A stretch of DNA of 64,000 bases from Aquitalea magnusonii (GTDB taxonomy: Bacteria > Pseudomonadota > Gammaproteobacteria > Burkholderiales > Chromobacteriaceae). Within the stretch, counting starts at the first letter, position 1. Each line of letters starts with the position of its first letter. The stretch spans positions 62,001 through 126,000 of the forward strand of contig NZ_QJKC01000003.1 in NCBI RefSeq assembly GCF_003202035.1, in the 5' to 3' direction. The notes beneath the pieces are model-generated. The model made no database searches. It saw nothing but the letters and a program-made list of their open reading frames with translations, and was not told the origin of the DNA. The translations under genes and the position numbers were made by a program. Positions 28,670 to 38,589 of this stretch are shown here, piece by piece.

Positions 28670-28711
28670 CTTATTACTCGCCAGACGATAAAAACAAGGC
28701 CAACCCTAGCA

Positions 28712-28739
28712 GCAAAAAAAAATGCCCCGAAGGGCATTT
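28712..28739 (-). terminator. terminator of the 2OG-Fe(II) oxygenase gene
   Basis: Eight-bp stem AAATGCCC (28720-28727) and GGGCATTT (28732-28739), loop CGAA. Read on the minus strand it is followed by a run of about nine T, 47 bp behind the oxygenase stop. Confidence 0.88.
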
Positions 28740-28785
28740 ACAGTCATTTACAATCCATTAATTTAATTAACCGGCCATGGGCGAT

Positions 28786-29628
28786 TCATTTTTTCACGCC
28801 CAGTTCACGCAATCTTTCATCCAGATAGCTGCCCGCGGTATGCCGCTCCGACAGCACCACTTCTGGCCGCGGATGCAGGAACAAGGGCAGTGATACCCGA
28901 CTGCTCCGCGCAGCCTCCCCTTGGGGATTCACCACCCGATGCTGGGTGGACGGATAGTAGCCGCGCGAGGCCTCTTGCAGCATGTCGCCGATATTGATGA
29001 TGAGCATGCCGAAATCACAGGGCACATCCACCCAGCTGCCCTGCTTGTCCTGCACTTGCAGGCCGGGTTCATTGGCAGCAGGCAGGAGAGTCAGCAGATT
29101 GATATCGCCATGGGCGGCCGCGCGCAGCGAACCGGCCGGCTCCTGGCCGGTCAGCGGTGGATAACGCAGCACCCGCAGCAAGGTTTGCTGGCTGTCGGCA
29201 ATCATCCCGGACAAGGGTTCGCTGTAGTGGGCGGCAATATCAGCCGGGGTGTATTGCTCCACCCAGCCCAGCAGTTCGCGCGCCAGCGCATTGGCACTGG
29301 CATAGTAGCGCTGGATGTCATCGGCCAGCGCCGGCGGTACCCGGCCCCAGGGATAGCAATGGAAATATTCCTTGATGTCCTTGTGGCTGGCGCCTTTGGC
29401 GGTTTCCGAAATGGCGGTGGAAAAATAGCCATCCTGCCGCTGCGGGTCGAAGGCAAAGTCGTGCTTGGCCGGGCTGTCAAAGAAGGCCAGCCAGTCGGCA
29501 TAGATTTTTTCCACCAGCGCTTGCTGCAGCGGATGGTTGACCAGCACACCAAAGCCGGTTTCGTGCAGGGAGCGGGTGAATTGGGCAGCGGCATCGGCTG
29601 CGCGGTAATCGACAACGCGGACGTTCAT
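28786..29628 (-). CDS. 2-oxoglutarate/Fe(II)-dependent oxygenase, isopenicillin-N-synthase type
   Basis: A 280-residue cytosolic oxygenase of the plant-like 2OG family. The iron ligands are His173 and Asp175 (AAHGDINLLTLL) and His230 (STQHRVVNP); Arg244 in SSRVSLPLFLHP binds the 2-oxoglutarate carboxylate. The N-terminal part matches the DIOX_N domain (VVDYRAADAAAQFTRSLHETGFGVLVNHPL). Bacterial homologues hydroxylate amino acids, gibberellin-like or antibiotic intermediates; substrate unknown. The ATG at 29628 is where conservation begins. Likely a single-gene unit ended by a strong terminator. Confidence 0.88.
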   Translation of the reverse strand: MNVRVVDYRAADAAAQFTRSLHETGFGVLVNHPLQQALVEKIYADWLAFFDSPAKHDFAFDPQRQDGYFSTAISETAKGASHKDIKEYFHCYPWGRVPPALADDIQRYYASANALARELLGWVEQYTPADIAAHYSEPLSGMIADSQQTLLRVLRYPPLTGQEPAGSLRAAAHGDINLLTLLPAANEPGLQVQDKQGSWVDVPCDFGMLIINIGDMLQEASRGYYPSTQHRVVNPQGEAARSSRVSLPLFLHPRPEVVLSERHTAGSYLDERLRELGVKK

Positions 29629-29702
29629 CGCATGGTTTCCTCGCAAGGAATGGCCGTCAGGCAAGATCGGGACGGACCACGGCGGCGGATTCTACCCGCC
29701 TG

Positions 29703-29725
29703 CCGCCTGCCTGCAAAGCAGGCGG
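29703..29725. repeat. stem-loop between DUF1835 gene and oxygenase gene
   Basis: CCGCCTGC (29703-29710) pairs with GCAGGCGG (29718-29725), loop CTGCAAA. It lies seven bases behind the DUF1835 stop on the minus strand but has no T tract, so termination is uncertain. Confidence 0.5.
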
Positions 29726-29732
29726 TCCCGCC

Positions 29733-30524
29733 TTACAGCGGCAGCACCCGCGGCGGGCCGTCCGGCTGTGGCTCCAGCAGCAGCCGACCTGACTCGGCCA
29801 AGTCCGCCAGGCGCCAGAACAGATAGCTGTCGCCCACCAATTCCGCTATCGGCTGCGCCATCAGCTGCCCCATCAGCAGGCCGACCAGCCGGGCAGCAGG
29901 CTGCGCGCCCTCTTGTCGCAGCAAGGCCAGCAGGCGGGCATCGAAATGATCGGCCGGATAGTCGTGCAGCTGGCCATTCATCAGGCCACGCCAGCCCTGG
30001 GCATGCTGCTGCCAATGGCTCCAGGTCGCCGCCAGCCGGGCACGTTCTGCTGCGGGCAGCAGGCGGGCGCTCAGCGGCTGCAGCTCGGCGGCATGACACA
30101 TGGCCACGGCGTAGCAGCCGTTGTGACACGATGTCACTTGCCCGGCCAGCTCCTGCACCATCAGTAGCTGATCGGCATGGGCATTGGCCGCCAGCATGGC
30201 CAGCATCAGTTGGTCGTGTACGGTATTGCCCAGCCAGATGCACAAGGGCTGCCGCTCGGACAGCGCGCGGAACAGGCGCTTGCGGCATTGCCACCAGGCC
30301 AGCTGGAATTGCTGGTCGATGTCCGGCCACCAGGGCTGTGACCACCAGATGCGGTTCCACCAGGCCATGCGCAGCTGCGGGTCCATGGTATCGGCATCGG
30401 CCAGCGGGCCGTGGCTGAAGTCTTCGGCAAAGGTCAGTACCTCGCCTGCCAGCGCCAGCTGGCGCAGCAATGCGGCGGCGGCGTCGCCCTGCACCACATG
30501 CAAAGCCTGGCCGCTGCTCGTCAC
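29733..30524 (-). CDS. DUF1835 protein
   Basis: A 263-residue protein whose N-terminus, LHVVQGDAAAALLRQLALAGEVLTFAEDFSHGPL (about 8-41), is the DUF1835 motif. The rest includes many Trp and Gln residues (AWWNRIWWSQPWW) and GDSYLFWRLADL near the end. Function unknown; no signal or membrane segment. It starts with GTG inside GTGA, whose TGA ends cysE, so the two are translationally coupled. That coupling is the only hint of a role. Confidence 0.82.
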   Translation of the reverse strand: MTSSGQALHVVQGDAAAALLRQLALAGEVLTFAEDFSHGPLADADTMDPQLRMAWWNRIWWSQPWWPDIDQQFQLAWWQCRKRLFRALSERQPLCIWLGNTVHDQLMLAMLAANAHADQLLMVQELAGQVTSCHNGCYAVAMCHAAELQPLSARLLPAAERARLAATWSHWQQHAQGWRGLMNGQLHDYPADHFDARLLALLRQEGAQPAARLVGLLMGQLMAQPIAELVGDSYLFWRLADLAESGRLLLEPQPDGPPRVLPL

Positions 30525-31303
30525 ACCCGCTGGTCCATGTCCAGCGAAGGCATGCCTTCATTCACCTGGGCCACGATGCGCGCCGGCACGCCGGCCACCG
30601 TGGTATGCGGCGGCACGTCCTCCAGCACCACGCTGCCGGCCCCAACCTTGGCACAGTCGCCGACGCGGATATTGCCCAGCACGGCGGCGCCGGCACCCAG
30701 CATCACGCCGTCGCCGATCTTGGGGTGACGGTCGCCACGGTCCTTGCCGGAGCCACCCAGCGTCACGCCATGCAAAATGGACACATTATTGCCGATGACG
30801 GCCGTTTCGCCGACGACCAGTCCGGTGCCGTGATCCAGCATCACGCCCTGGCCGATGCGCGCCGCCGGATGGATGTCGGCGCCAGTCACTTCGGAGATGC
30901 GGTTTTGCAGGAACAAGGCCAGCGTCTTGCGCTGCTGCTGCCACAGCCAGTGGGTGATGCGCTGGCTTTGCAGGGCATGAAAGCCCTTGAAATACAGCAA
31001 GGGGGTGGAATAGCTGTCACAGGCCGGGTCGCGCTCGAAACAGGCGCGGATATCGGCGCGGGCCGAGGCGCTGATGCCGGGATCGGAGGCCAGGGCCTCG
31101 CGGAACAGCTCCATCAGCGCGCGCGCATCCATCACCGGGCTGGCCAGTTTGCTGGACAGGTGAAAGGCCAGCACGTCTTCCAGCGTGCCATGGCGCAATA
31201 CCGTCATGTGCAGGAAGCTGGCCAGCATGGGCTCGTCGCGCGCCGCCTGTTCGGCTTCCTGCAGGATGGCGAGCCACAGGGCATCGCCGGAATCTTGCTT
31301 CAT
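30521..31303 (-). CDS. cysE: serine O-acetyltransferase
   Basis: Makes O-acetylserine, the carbon skeleton for cysteine. A 260-residue trimer-forming enzyme: N-terminal helical SATase_N domain (about 10-140), then a left-handed beta-helix of hexapeptide repeats from IHPAARIGQGVMLDHGTGLVVGETAVIGNNVSI (about 160-192), with the catalytic His of LDHGTG, and GDRHPKIGDGVMLGAGAAVLGNI. Length and order match E. coli CysE. It precedes the DUF1835 gene, and its cysteine would supply the glutathione genes at the start of the window. Confidence 0.96.
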   Translation of the reverse strand: MKQDSGDALWLAILQEAEQAARDEPMLASFLHMTVLRHGTLEDVLAFHLSSKLASPVMDARALMELFREALASDPGISASARADIRACFERDPACDSYSTPLLYFKGFHALQSQRITHWLWQQQRKTLALFLQNRISEVTGADIHPAARIGQGVMLDHGTGLVVGETAVIGNNVSILHGVTLGGSGKDRGDRHPKIGDGVMLGAGAAVLGNIRVGDCAKVGAGSVVLEDVPPHTTVAGVPARIVAQVNEGMPSLDMDQRV

Positions 31304-31348
31304 GCTTGCTACTCCGTTCTCACATCGTCCGGCATGGCGGGGCGATGG

Positions 31349-32845
31349 TTACAACAGGACCACGTCAAACTGTTCCTGGGTATAGGTGCTTTCCACCGAC
31401 AGCGAAATCGGCTTGCCGATGAAGTCCACCAGCATGGCCAGGCTTTGCGATTCTTCGTCGAGGAACATGTCGATCACCGGCTGGGCCGCCAGGATGCGAT
31501 AGCCCTTGGCATCGAACTGGCGTGCCTCGCGCACGATTTCGCGCTGGATCTCGTAACACACGGTCTGGGCAGTCTTGATCTCGCCACGGCCCTGGCAGGT
31601 GGGGCAGGGTTCGCACAGGACATGGGCCAGGCTTTCGCGGGTGCGCTTGCGGGTGACTTCCACCAGGCCCAGGCTGGTAAAGCCGTTGAGGGTGACGCGG
31701 GTGCGGTCGCGCGCCAGGGCCTTGGCCAGCTCGGTCAGTACCGCGGTCTGGTGTTCTTCATTGTCCATGTCGATGAAATCGACAATGATGATGCCGCCCA
31801 GATTGCGCAGCCGCAGCTGGCGGGCAATGGCCTGGGTGGCTTCCAGATTGGTCTTGAAGATGGTTTCGTCAAAATTGCGGTTGCCGACAAAGCCGCCGGT
31901 ATTGACGTCGATGGTGGTCATCGCCTCGGTCTGGTCGATGATCAGGTAGCCGCCAAACTTCAGGTTCACCCGCCGCGACAGCGCCTTGTCGATTTCCGCT
32001 TCGATGGAAAACAGCTCGAACAGCGGGCGCTCGCCCGAATAACGCTCGATCTTGCGCACGGCGGACTGCACGTATTGCTCGGCAAATTCCACCATGCGGC
32101 TGTAGTTTTCGGTGGAGTCGACAATCACATGCTCGGTGGTGTCGCTCACCATGTCGCGCAGCACGCGCACCGCCAGCGGCAGGTCTTCGTACAGCAGGCT
32201 TTGCGCCGGCAGGTGTTGTGACTTGTGGCGGATGTCGGCCCACAGCTTGGACAGATATTCGATATCGGCCTGCAGCTCGGTATCGGTGGCGGTTTCCGCG
32301 CTGGTGCGGATGATGTAGCCACGCGGGGTATTGGGTGGCAGCAGTTTTTCCAGCCGTGCTTTCAGGCTGTGGCGCTCGGACTCGCTTTCGATCTTTTGCG
32401 AGATGCCGATGTGTTCTTCCTGCGGCAGATGCACCAGGAAACGGCCGGCCAGCGACATTTGCGTGGACAGCCGGGCGCCCTTGGTGCCGATGGGGTCCTT
32501 GATCACCTGCACCAGCACGGTCTGGCCTTCAAACAGCATTTTTTCGATGCGCTGCGGCTCGGTGGGGTGCTGGCGCTGCTCCAGCACATCGGCGATATGC
32601 AGGAAGGCGGCACGCTCCAGGCCGATTTCGATAAAGGCGCTCTGCATGCCGGGCAGCACGCGCTTGACCTGGCCCAGATAGATGTTGCCGACAATGCCGC
32701 GGCTGGCGGCGCGTTCCACGTGCAGTTCCTGCACGATGGAATCCTCCAGCACCGCCACGCGGGTTTCCTGCGGGGTGATGTTGACGAGGATTTGTTCCTT
32801 GGGGCGCTGGATATCGCGCGGCAGAGGAATGGACTGATGCAACAT
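31349..32845 (-). CDS. rng: ribonuclease G
   Basis: A 498-residue endoribonuclease that trims the 5' end of 16S rRNA. It has an N-terminal S1 domain (about 38-120, SRGIVGNIYLGQVKRVLPGMQSAFIEIGLERAAFLH), the RNase E/G catalytic core with TTIDVNTGGFVG and GIIIVDFIDM (metal-binding Asp residues), and the Zn-link CEPCPTCQGRG near 405. No long C-terminal scaffold is present, so RNase G rather than RNase E. A strong ribosome site AAGGAGGAAAG lies before the ATG at 32845. It follows maf by 12 bp, the usual partner. Confidence 0.96.
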   Translation of the reverse strand: MLHQSIPLPRDIQRPKEQILVNITPQETRVAVLEDSIVQELHVERAASRGIVGNIYLGQVKRVLPGMQSAFIEIGLERAAFLHIADVLEQRQHPTEPQRIEKMLFEGQTVLVQVIKDPIGTKGARLSTQMSLAGRFLVHLPQEEHIGISQKIESESERHSLKARLEKLLPPNTPRGYIIRTSAETATDTELQADIEYLSKLWADIRHKSQHLPAQSLLYEDLPLAVRVLRDMVSDTTEHVIVDSTENYSRMVEFAEQYVQSAVRKIERYSGERPLFELFSIEAEIDKALSRRVNLKFGGYLIIDQTEAMTTIDVNTGGFVGNRNFDETIFKTNLEATQAIARQLRLRNLGGIIIVDFIDMDNEEHQTAVLTELAKALARDRTRVTLNGFTSLGLVEVTRKRTRESLAHVLCEPCPTCQGRGEIKTAQTVCYEIQREIVREARQFDAKGYRILAAQPVIDMFLDEESQSLAMLVDFIGKPISLSVESTYTQEQFDVVLL

Positions 32846-32857
32846 GGTCTTTCCTCC

Positions 32858-33454
32858 TTAGGGGAATGAGTGTCCGAACAGGCCCAGCAGTTCGGCAGTT
32901 TCAAACACCGGCAGCCCCATCACCCCGGTATAGCTGCCGGCGATATGGTCGATGAACACCGCCGCCAGGCCCTGGATGCCATAGGCTCCGGCCTTGTCAA
33001 ACGGCTCACCACTGTCGATATAGCGCTGGATATCGGTTTCGCTCAGTACACGGAAATGCACCTCGGTGATGCTGGTACGCAGTTCTACCCGCTCATCCTG
33101 ACGCACGGCCACACTGGTGACTACCTGATGACTGCGACCGGAAAAGGCCCGCAGCATACGCGCGGCATCGGCAGCATCGGCCGGTTTGCCATAGATTTCG
33201 CCATCCAGCACCACGGTGGTATCGGCCGACAGCAAGGGGCGCGACGGCAGGCCGCAGTTTTGCACCACGGCCCAGCCGGCGGCGGCTTTTTCGCGCGCCA
33301 GGCGTTCGGTATAGGCCACGGCCGCTTCGCCAGGCAGCACGGCTTCGTCGATGTCGGCGTGGATGCGTTCCAGGTGTACGCCCAGTTGTTCCAGCAACTC
33401 GCGCCGGCGTGGGCTGCCGGATGCCAGGTAAATACGGGTATCGCTCGGGGTCAT
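32858..33454 (-). CDS. maf: Maf-family nucleotide pyrophosphatase
   Basis: A 198-residue house-cleaning enzyme that hydrolyses non-canonical or excess nucleotides (dTTP/UTP type). Motifs: IYLASGSPRRRELLEQLG (about 8-25), LLSADTTVVLDGEIYGKP (about 75-92) and GEPFDKAGAYGIQGLAAVFI (about 148-168). Length is normal. It is directly upstream of rng (12 bp), an arrangement common in proteobacteria, and is separated from secA by a terminator. ATG at 33454. Confidence 0.93.
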   Translation of the reverse strand: MTPSDTRIYLASGSPRRRELLEQLGVHLERIHADIDEAVLPGEAAVAYTERLAREKAAAGWAVVQNCGLPSRPLLSADTTVVLDGEIYGKPADAADAARMLRAFSGRSHQVVTSVAVRQDERVELRTSITEVHFRVLSETDIQRYIDSGEPFDKAGAYGIQGLAAVFIDHIAGSYTGVMGLPVFETAELLGLFGHSFP

Positions 33455-33567
33455 GATGTTGTCGCTGCCAGTGTTATCGATTTATTAGCTGCAAGGGTAG
33501 CAGAGCGGCCGGTGGCCGACCATCTGCTGCACTGCAAAAGCGCCCCGCCTCGTAATAGCACCTACGC

Positions 33568-33596
33568 AAAACGCCCTGCGGCAAGGCAGGGCGTTT
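33568..33596 (-). terminator. secA terminator
   Basis: Eleven-bp perfect stem AAACGCCCTGC (33569-33579) with GCAGGGCGTTT (33586-33596) and six-base loop. On the minus strand it ends in TTTT and lies 34 bp behind the secA stop. Confidence 0.85.
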
Positions 33597-33630
33597 GGTC
33601 GGTCATGGCAGGGTCAGACGGTAGTCAGAC

Positions 33631-36348
33631 TCAGGCCAGGCGGCCGTGGCACTGCTTGTACTTTTTACCGCTGCCGCAGGGACAAGGGTCGTTGCGGCCC
33701 ACGCGCAGGCCTTGTTCGGACAGGGCTTCCGGCGACAGCGGATTGTCTTCGCCATCGTCCGCACCCAGCGAGGAACCCGGCTCGGCATGCTGCATCTCGT
33801 ACTCGCCATGCTGATGCGGTTCGACCGCGTCCACGTCTTCCTGACCGCGAATCTGCACCGTCATCAATACATTCACCACGCTGCGCTTGATGCGTTCCAG
33901 CATGTCGGCAAACAGCTCGAATGCCTCGCGCTTGTATTCCTGCTTGGGGTTCTTCTGCGCATAGCCGCGCAGGTGAATGCCCTGACGCAGGTGGTCCATG
34001 GCGGCCAGATGTTCGCGCCAGTGGGTGTCCAGCATCTGCAGCACCAGGCTGCGCTCGAACTGGCGCATCACCTGCTCGCCAGCCAGCTCGACCTTGGCCT
34101 GATACACCTCGGCGGCCAGGGTGAGGATGCGTTGCTTGATGTCCGGAATATCCAGGGTGGACTCGGCCTTGATCCACTCGGCCACCGGTGCGACCAGCTG
34201 GAATTCGGCTTCCAGGGTCTTTTCCAGCCCCACCAGGTCCCACTGCTCTTCCATGGATTCCGGCGGCAGGTGCAGGTCGACCAGGTCGGACAGCACGCCT
34301 TCGCGCATATTGACCACCACTTCGCTGACATCCTCGTCCTGCAGGATGTCATTGCGCTGCTGGTAGATCACCTTGCGCTGGTCGTTGGCCACGTCATCGT
34401 ATTCCAGCAATTGCTTGCGGATGTCGAAGTTGCGGCCTTCCACCTTGCGCTGGGCATTTTCGATGGAGCGCGATACCCAGGGGTGTTCGATGGCTTCGCC
34501 GTCCGGCATTTTCAGACGGTCCATGATGGCGGCCACGCGGTCGGAGGCGAAAATGCGCAGCAGCGGATCTTCCAGGCTCAGGTAGAAGCGGGAGGAACCC
34601 GGATCGCCCTGACGGCCGGAACGACCGCGCAGCTGGTTGTCGATACGGCGCGATTCGTGGCGTTCGGTACCGATGATGTGCAGGCCGCCGGCGGCCAGCA
34701 CCGCGTCGTGGCGCAGCTTCCATTCGGCACGGATGGCTTCGATACGGGCATTCTTCTCATCGTCGGACAGGCTGTCATCCTTCTGGATGGCCTTGATTTC
34801 CGGTTCCGGATTACCACCCAGCACGATGTCGGTACCACGGCCGGCCATATTGGTGGCGACGGTGATCACGCCGGGGCGGCCGGCCTGCACCACGATGTCG
34901 GCTTCACGCGCATGTTCCTTGGCGTTCAGCACATTGTGCGGCAGCTTGGCTTTTTGCAGCAGGTCGGCAATCAGCTCGGAGTTTTCGATGCTGGTGGTGC
35001 CCACCAGTACCGGCTGGCCGCGCTCGTGGCAGTCCTTGATGTCGGCCAGGATGGCTTCGTATTTTTCGCGGGCGGAACGATACACCTTGTCCTGCGAGTC
35101 GATACGCACCATCGGGCGGTTGGTCGGGATCACCACGGTTTCCAGGCCGTAGATGCTCTGGAATTCGTAAGCCTCGGTATCGGCCGTACCGGTCATGCCG
35201 GCCAGCTTGCCGTACAGGCGGAAGTAGTTCTGGAAGGTGATGGAGGCCAGGGTCTGGTTTTCGCGGTTGATCTCCACGCCTTCCTTGGCTTCCACCGCCT
35301 GGTGCAGGCCTTCCGACCAGCGGCGGCCGGCCATCAGGCGGCCGGTGAATTCGTCCACGATCACCACTTCGTCATCCTGCACCACATAGTGCTGGTCCAG
35401 ATGGAAGAGCGAATGGGCGCGCAACGCGGCCATCAGGTGATGCATCAGGGTGATGTTGGTGGCCGAGTACAGGCTGTCGCCTTCCTTCAGCATGCCCAGA
35501 TTGACCAGGATTTCTTCGCAATGCTCGTGGCCGGCTTCGGACAGCAGCACGCTGTGGGCCTTCTCATCCACCCAGTAGTCGCCCTCGCCCTCTTCGGTTT
35601 CCTGGCGCTTGAGCAGCGGCGGCACCGCGTTCATGCGCTGGTACATGTCGATATTGTCTTCGGCCGGGCCGGAGATGATCAGCGGGGTACGTGCTTCGTC
35701 GATCAGGATGGAGTCCACTTCGTCGACCACGGCAAAGGCCAGCTTGCGCTGCACCTTCTCGCCGGTGGTGAACACCATGTTGTCACGCAGGTAGTCGAAG
35801 CCGAATTCGTTATTGGTGCCGTAGGTGATGTCGCAGGCGTAAGCGGCCTGCTTGTCGTCATGCGCCATCTGCGACAGGTTCACCCCCACGGTCAGGCCGA
35901 GGAAGTTGTACAGGCGGCCCATGATGCCGGCGTCGCGGCTGGCCAGGTAGTCGTTGACGGTGATGACATGCACGCCGTTGCCGGTGAGTGCATTGAGGTA
36001 GACCGGCAGGGTGCCGACCAGGGTCTTGCCTTCGCCGGTACGCATTTCGGCAATCTTGCCGTTATGCAGCACCATGCCGCCAATCAGCTGCACGTCGAAG
36101 TGGCGCATGCCCAGCACGCGGCGCGAAGCTTCGCGGCACACGGCAAAGGCCTCGGGCAGGATACTGTCCAGCGTGGCGCCATCGACGATGCGCTTTTTGA
36201 ACTCGGCGGTCTTTCCCGCCAAAGCCTCGTCGGACAGCGCTTTCATGCCTTCTTCCAGGGCATTGATGCGCGCCACTTCCTGACGATACTGCTTCAGCAG
36301 GCGGTCATTGCGGCTGCCAAATACTTTCTTGAGTAGCGAGGAAATCAT
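33631..36348 (-). CDS. secA: preprotein translocase ATPase SecA
   Basis: Motor of the Sec export pathway, peripheral to the inner membrane. The 905-residue protein has [16 protein letters not shown] at the start, Walker [10 protein letters not shown] near residue 103, [20 protein letters not shown] (Walker B region), [16 protein letters not shown] and [12 protein letters not shown] from the second nucleotide-binding fold, and the C-terminal zinc finger [14 protein letters not shown]. The ATG at 36348 matches family starts; a longer frame upstream is not conserved. An extended -10 lies 50-58 bp before it. Monocistronic by its terminator. Confidence 0.98.
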   Translation of the reverse strand: MISSLLKKVFGSRNDRLLKQYRQEVARINALEEGMKALSDEALAGKTAEFKKRIVDGATLDSILPEAFAVCREASRRVLGMRHFDVQLIGGMVLHNGKIAEMRTGEGKTLVGTLPVYLNALTGNGVHVITVNDYLASRDAGIMGRLYNFLGLTVGVNLSQMAHDDKQAAYACDITYGTNNEFGFDYLRDNMVFTTGEKVQRKLAFAVVDEVDSILIDEARTPLIISGPAEDNIDMYQRMNAVPPLLKRQETEEGEGDYWVDEKAHSVLLSEAGHEHCEEILVNLGMLKEGDSLYSATNITLMHHLMAALRAHSLFHLDQHYVVQDDEVVIVDEFTGRLMAGRRWSEGLHQAVEAKEGVEINRENQTLASITFQNYFRLYGKLAGMTGTADTEAYEFQSIYGLETVVIPTNRPMVRIDSQDKVYRSAREKYEAILADIKDCHERGQPVLVGTTSIENSELIADLLQKAKLPHNVLNAKEHAREADIVVQAGRPGVITVATNMAGRGTDIVLGGNPEPEIKAIQKDDSLSDDEKNARIEAIRAEWKLRHDAVLAAGGLHIIGTERHESRRIDNQLRGRSGRQGDPGSSRFYLSLEDPLLRIFASDRVAAIMDRLKMPDGEAIEHPWVSRSIENAQRKVEGRNFDIRKQLLEYDDVANDQRKVIYQQRNDILQDEDVSEVVVNMREGVLSDLVDLHLPPESMEEQWDLVGLEKTLEAEFQLVAPVAEWIKAESTLDIPDIKQRILTLAAEVYQAKVELAGEQVMRQFERSLVLQMLDTHWREHLAAMDHLRQGIHLRGYAQKNPKQEYKREAFELFADMLERIKRSVVNVLMTVQIRGQEDVDAVEPHQHGEYEMQHAEPGSSLGADDGEDNPLSPEALSEQGLRVGRNDPCPCGSGKKYKQCHGRLA

Positions 36349-36836
36349 GTATTCCAATCCAGAGGCCCGGACGGGCCGACAAAACAAAATAGGCGAAAGT
36401 GTAGCACATCCCGTGCACAAGTTTATGGGGGCGAGCTTGCGCTGAATCAAGCCCGCACCGTCAAACTTGTCGCCACGGCGGCGGGCGCGTGGCAGGCTGC
36501 CTGTCCTGCCCACGCCCCGCACGCTGCGGGGAGGACGGGGCAGCCAGTGGCTGATTCTGAAAATGCCACTGGCCAATATAAAGGCTGTGAAAAACGCGGC
36601 CGAAAGCTATTTTTCAACAGAATTGTGTCGTTACATAATCCATACAAAAAATTGTCAATTTTCATCAAAATTTTATGTTCGCCTTGCTATTATTCTTGCG
36701 CGTTTGCAGAGCCAGTTTTATGTTTGCCCACGGCCAGCCAGCCGTGTCCTGACAAAAGATGGTGCTCATCTGATGAAGAAGCGGAACAGGGCCTGCACTG
36801 TTCTGCCAGGTTAACCACACCAATCGGAGAGGCCTG
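36349..36836. other. 488-bp intergenic region between secA and the ABC importer
   Basis: Divergent promoters are expected here. It holds the secA extended -10 (36398-36406), a GC-rich hairpin CCCCGCA-CGC-TGCGGGG at 36515-36531, and then an AT-rich stretch of about 130 bp (36600-36730) with the palindrome AAAATTGTCAATTTT (36648-36662). A ribosome site CGGAGAGG precedes the permease ATG. I see no gene in it. Confidence 0.6.
36398..36406 (-). promoter_or_regulatory. extended -10 promoter element of secA
   Basis: Minus strand TGCTACACT, an extended -10 of the form TG-N-TACACT, lies 50-58 bp upstream of the secA ATG. No clean -35 is at 17 bp. Confidence 0.45.
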
Positions 36837-38576
36837 ATGACTACCGTTATCCGTCCGTTTATTCCTGCCACAGCCAAACGGCTGCTTCCCAACCGCTGGG
36901 ACCTGATCGCCTTTCCCCTGATCCTGGGTTTTTTACTATTCGCCACCACCGGCATCCAGGGTACCTGGGCGCCGATCAGTGCCTTGCAGACCGAGCCCAT
37001 TTCGCTGGACGCGGCCAATCTGCCCGAGTATGCACTGCGCACCACGCTGCGCATGCTGGCAGCCATGGTCGCTTCCATCGTATTCACGCTGATCTACGGC
37101 ACGCTGGCGGCCAAGAGCCGCCGTGCCGGCCAGTTGCTGGTGCCCATCCTGGACATCCTGCAATCGGTGCCGGTGCTCGGTTATATCTCGTTTACCGTGA
37201 CCTTTTTCCTGGCGCTGTTCCCCGGCCGGGTGCTGGGCGCTGAATTCGCGGCCATTTTTGCGATTTTCACCTCGCAGGCATGGAATATGACTTTCAGCTT
37301 TTATCAGTCGCTGCGCACGGTGCCCAACGACCTGAAAGAAGTGTCGCAAAACCTGCGCCTGTCCGGCTGGCAGAAGTTCTGGAAGCTGGAAGTGCCCTTT
37401 TCCATGCCGGGCATGATCTGGAACATGATGATGTCCATGTCCGGCGGCTGGTTCTTCGTGGTGGCCTCCGAAGCCATCACCGTGGGCGACAAGACGGTCA
37501 CCCTGCCCGGCGTGGGTTCCTATCTGGCCATGGCCATCAGCCAAAAGGACCTGACGGCCGTGGGCTGGGTCATCCTCACCATGACGGTGGTCATCGTCAT
37601 CTACGACCAGTTCCTGTTCCGTCCGCTGGTGGCCTGGGCCGACAAGTTCCGCCTGGAAGACACCATGTCGCAGGCGGCACCGGAATCCTGGGTGCTGAAC
37701 CTGATCCAGCGCACCCGCATCATCCAGCAGCTGCTGCGCCCCTTTGGCAAGCTGCTGAAAAAGCTGGCGCGCATGCGCTTGAACATTGCCCTGCCGCGTG
37801 CCATCCACTCCGAATCCCATTCCAGCGTGTCACGCGGACTGGATATCGCCTGGGGTGGTTTCATGGTGCTGCTGTGCGGCTACGTCAGCTGGAAGCTGTA
37901 CAGCTTCATCAGCAGTGAAGTTGGGCTGGGCGAAACCATCCGGGTTGTCGGCCTGGGCTTCATCACCCTGGTGCGCGTCACCGTGCTGATTGCGCTGGCC
38001 TCCCTCGTCTGGGTGCCGCTGGGCGTGCTGATCGGCCTGCGCCCGCGCCTGGCCGAGACGATCCAGCCGATCGCGCAATTCCTGGCAGCCTTCCCGGCCA
38101 ACCTGCTGTTCCCGGTGTTTGTGGTGTTCATCGTGCACTTCAAGCTGAACCCGGACATCTGGCTGTCCCCGCTGATCGTGCTGGGCACGCAGTGGTACAT
38201 CCTGTTCAACGTGGTGGCCGGGGCCAGTGCCTTCCCCAATGACTTCCGCGAGGCGGCCACCAACTTCCACATCAAGGGCTGGCAATGGTGGAAGCAGGTC
38301 ATGCTGCCGGGCATCTTTCCTTATTACATCACCGGTGCCATCACCGCGTCGGGCGGTGCCTGGAATGCCAGCATCGTGTCGGAAATGGTGTCCTGGGGCG
38401 ATGACAAACTGGCCGCACACGGTCTGGGTGCCTATATCGCCCAAACCACGGCCGCCGGCGATTTCCCCAAGATTCTGCTGGGCATCTGCGTGATGTCGCT
38501 GTTTGTCGTACTGTTCAACCGTTTGCTGTGGCGCCCGCTGTACGCCATTGCCGAAAACAAACTCCGTCTCAACTAA
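36837..38576 (+). CDS. ABC importer permease, two fused NtrB/SsuC-type halves
   Basis: A 579-residue inner-membrane protein containing two permease domains in tandem. Half one (about 60-270) has LLVPILDILQSVPVLGY and LKEVSQNLRLSGWQKFWKLEVPFSMPGM (the EAA loop contacting the ATPase). Half two (about 340-570) repeats LIGLRPRLAETIQPIAQFLAAFPANLLFP and FREAATNFHIKGWQWWKQVMLPGIFPYY. Such proteins belong to the nitrate/sulfonate/taurine/bicarbonate importer group. It precedes the ATPase by 13 bp. No substrate-binding protein is coded nearby, so the substrate is unknown. The ATG at 36837 has GAGAGG upstream. Confidence 0.88.
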   Translation: MTTVIRPFIPATAKRLLPNRWDLIAFPLILGFLLFATTGIQGTWAPISALQTEPISLDAANLPEYALRTTLRMLAAMVASIVFTLIYGTLAAKSRRAGQLLVPILDILQSVPVLGYISFTVTFFLALFPGRVLGAEFAAIFAIFTSQAWNMTFSFYQSLRTVPNDLKEVSQNLRLSGWQKFWKLEVPFSMPGMIWNMMMSMSGGWFFVVASEAITVGDKTVTLPGVGSYLAMAISQKDLTAVGWVILTMTVVIVIYDQFLFRPLVAWADKFRLEDTMSQAAPESWVLNLIQRTRIIQQLLRPFGKLLKKLARMRLNIALPRAIHSESHSSVSRGLDIAWGGFMVLLCGYVSWKLYSFISSEVGLGETIRVVGLGFITLVRVTVLIALASLVWVPLGVLIGLRPRLAETIQPIAQFLAAFPANLLFPVFVVFIVHFKLNPDIWLSPLIVLGTQWYILFNVVAGASAFPNDFREAATNFHIKGWQWWKQVMLPGIFPYYITGAITASGGAWNASIVSEMVSWGDDKLAAHGLGAYIAQTTAAGDFPKILLGICVMSLFVVLFNRLLWRPLYAIAENKLRLN

Positions 38577-38589
38577 AAGGGGGAAACTC

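Noticed and set aside
33646-36336. A plus-strand open frame of nearly 900 codons opposite secA.
   Set aside because: It is a His/Gln/Val-rich antisense shadow caused by high GC at third codon positions; secA is intact on the other strand. The same holds for the long frames opposite gshA (2549-3949), gshB (706-1989) and fadH (4834-6417).
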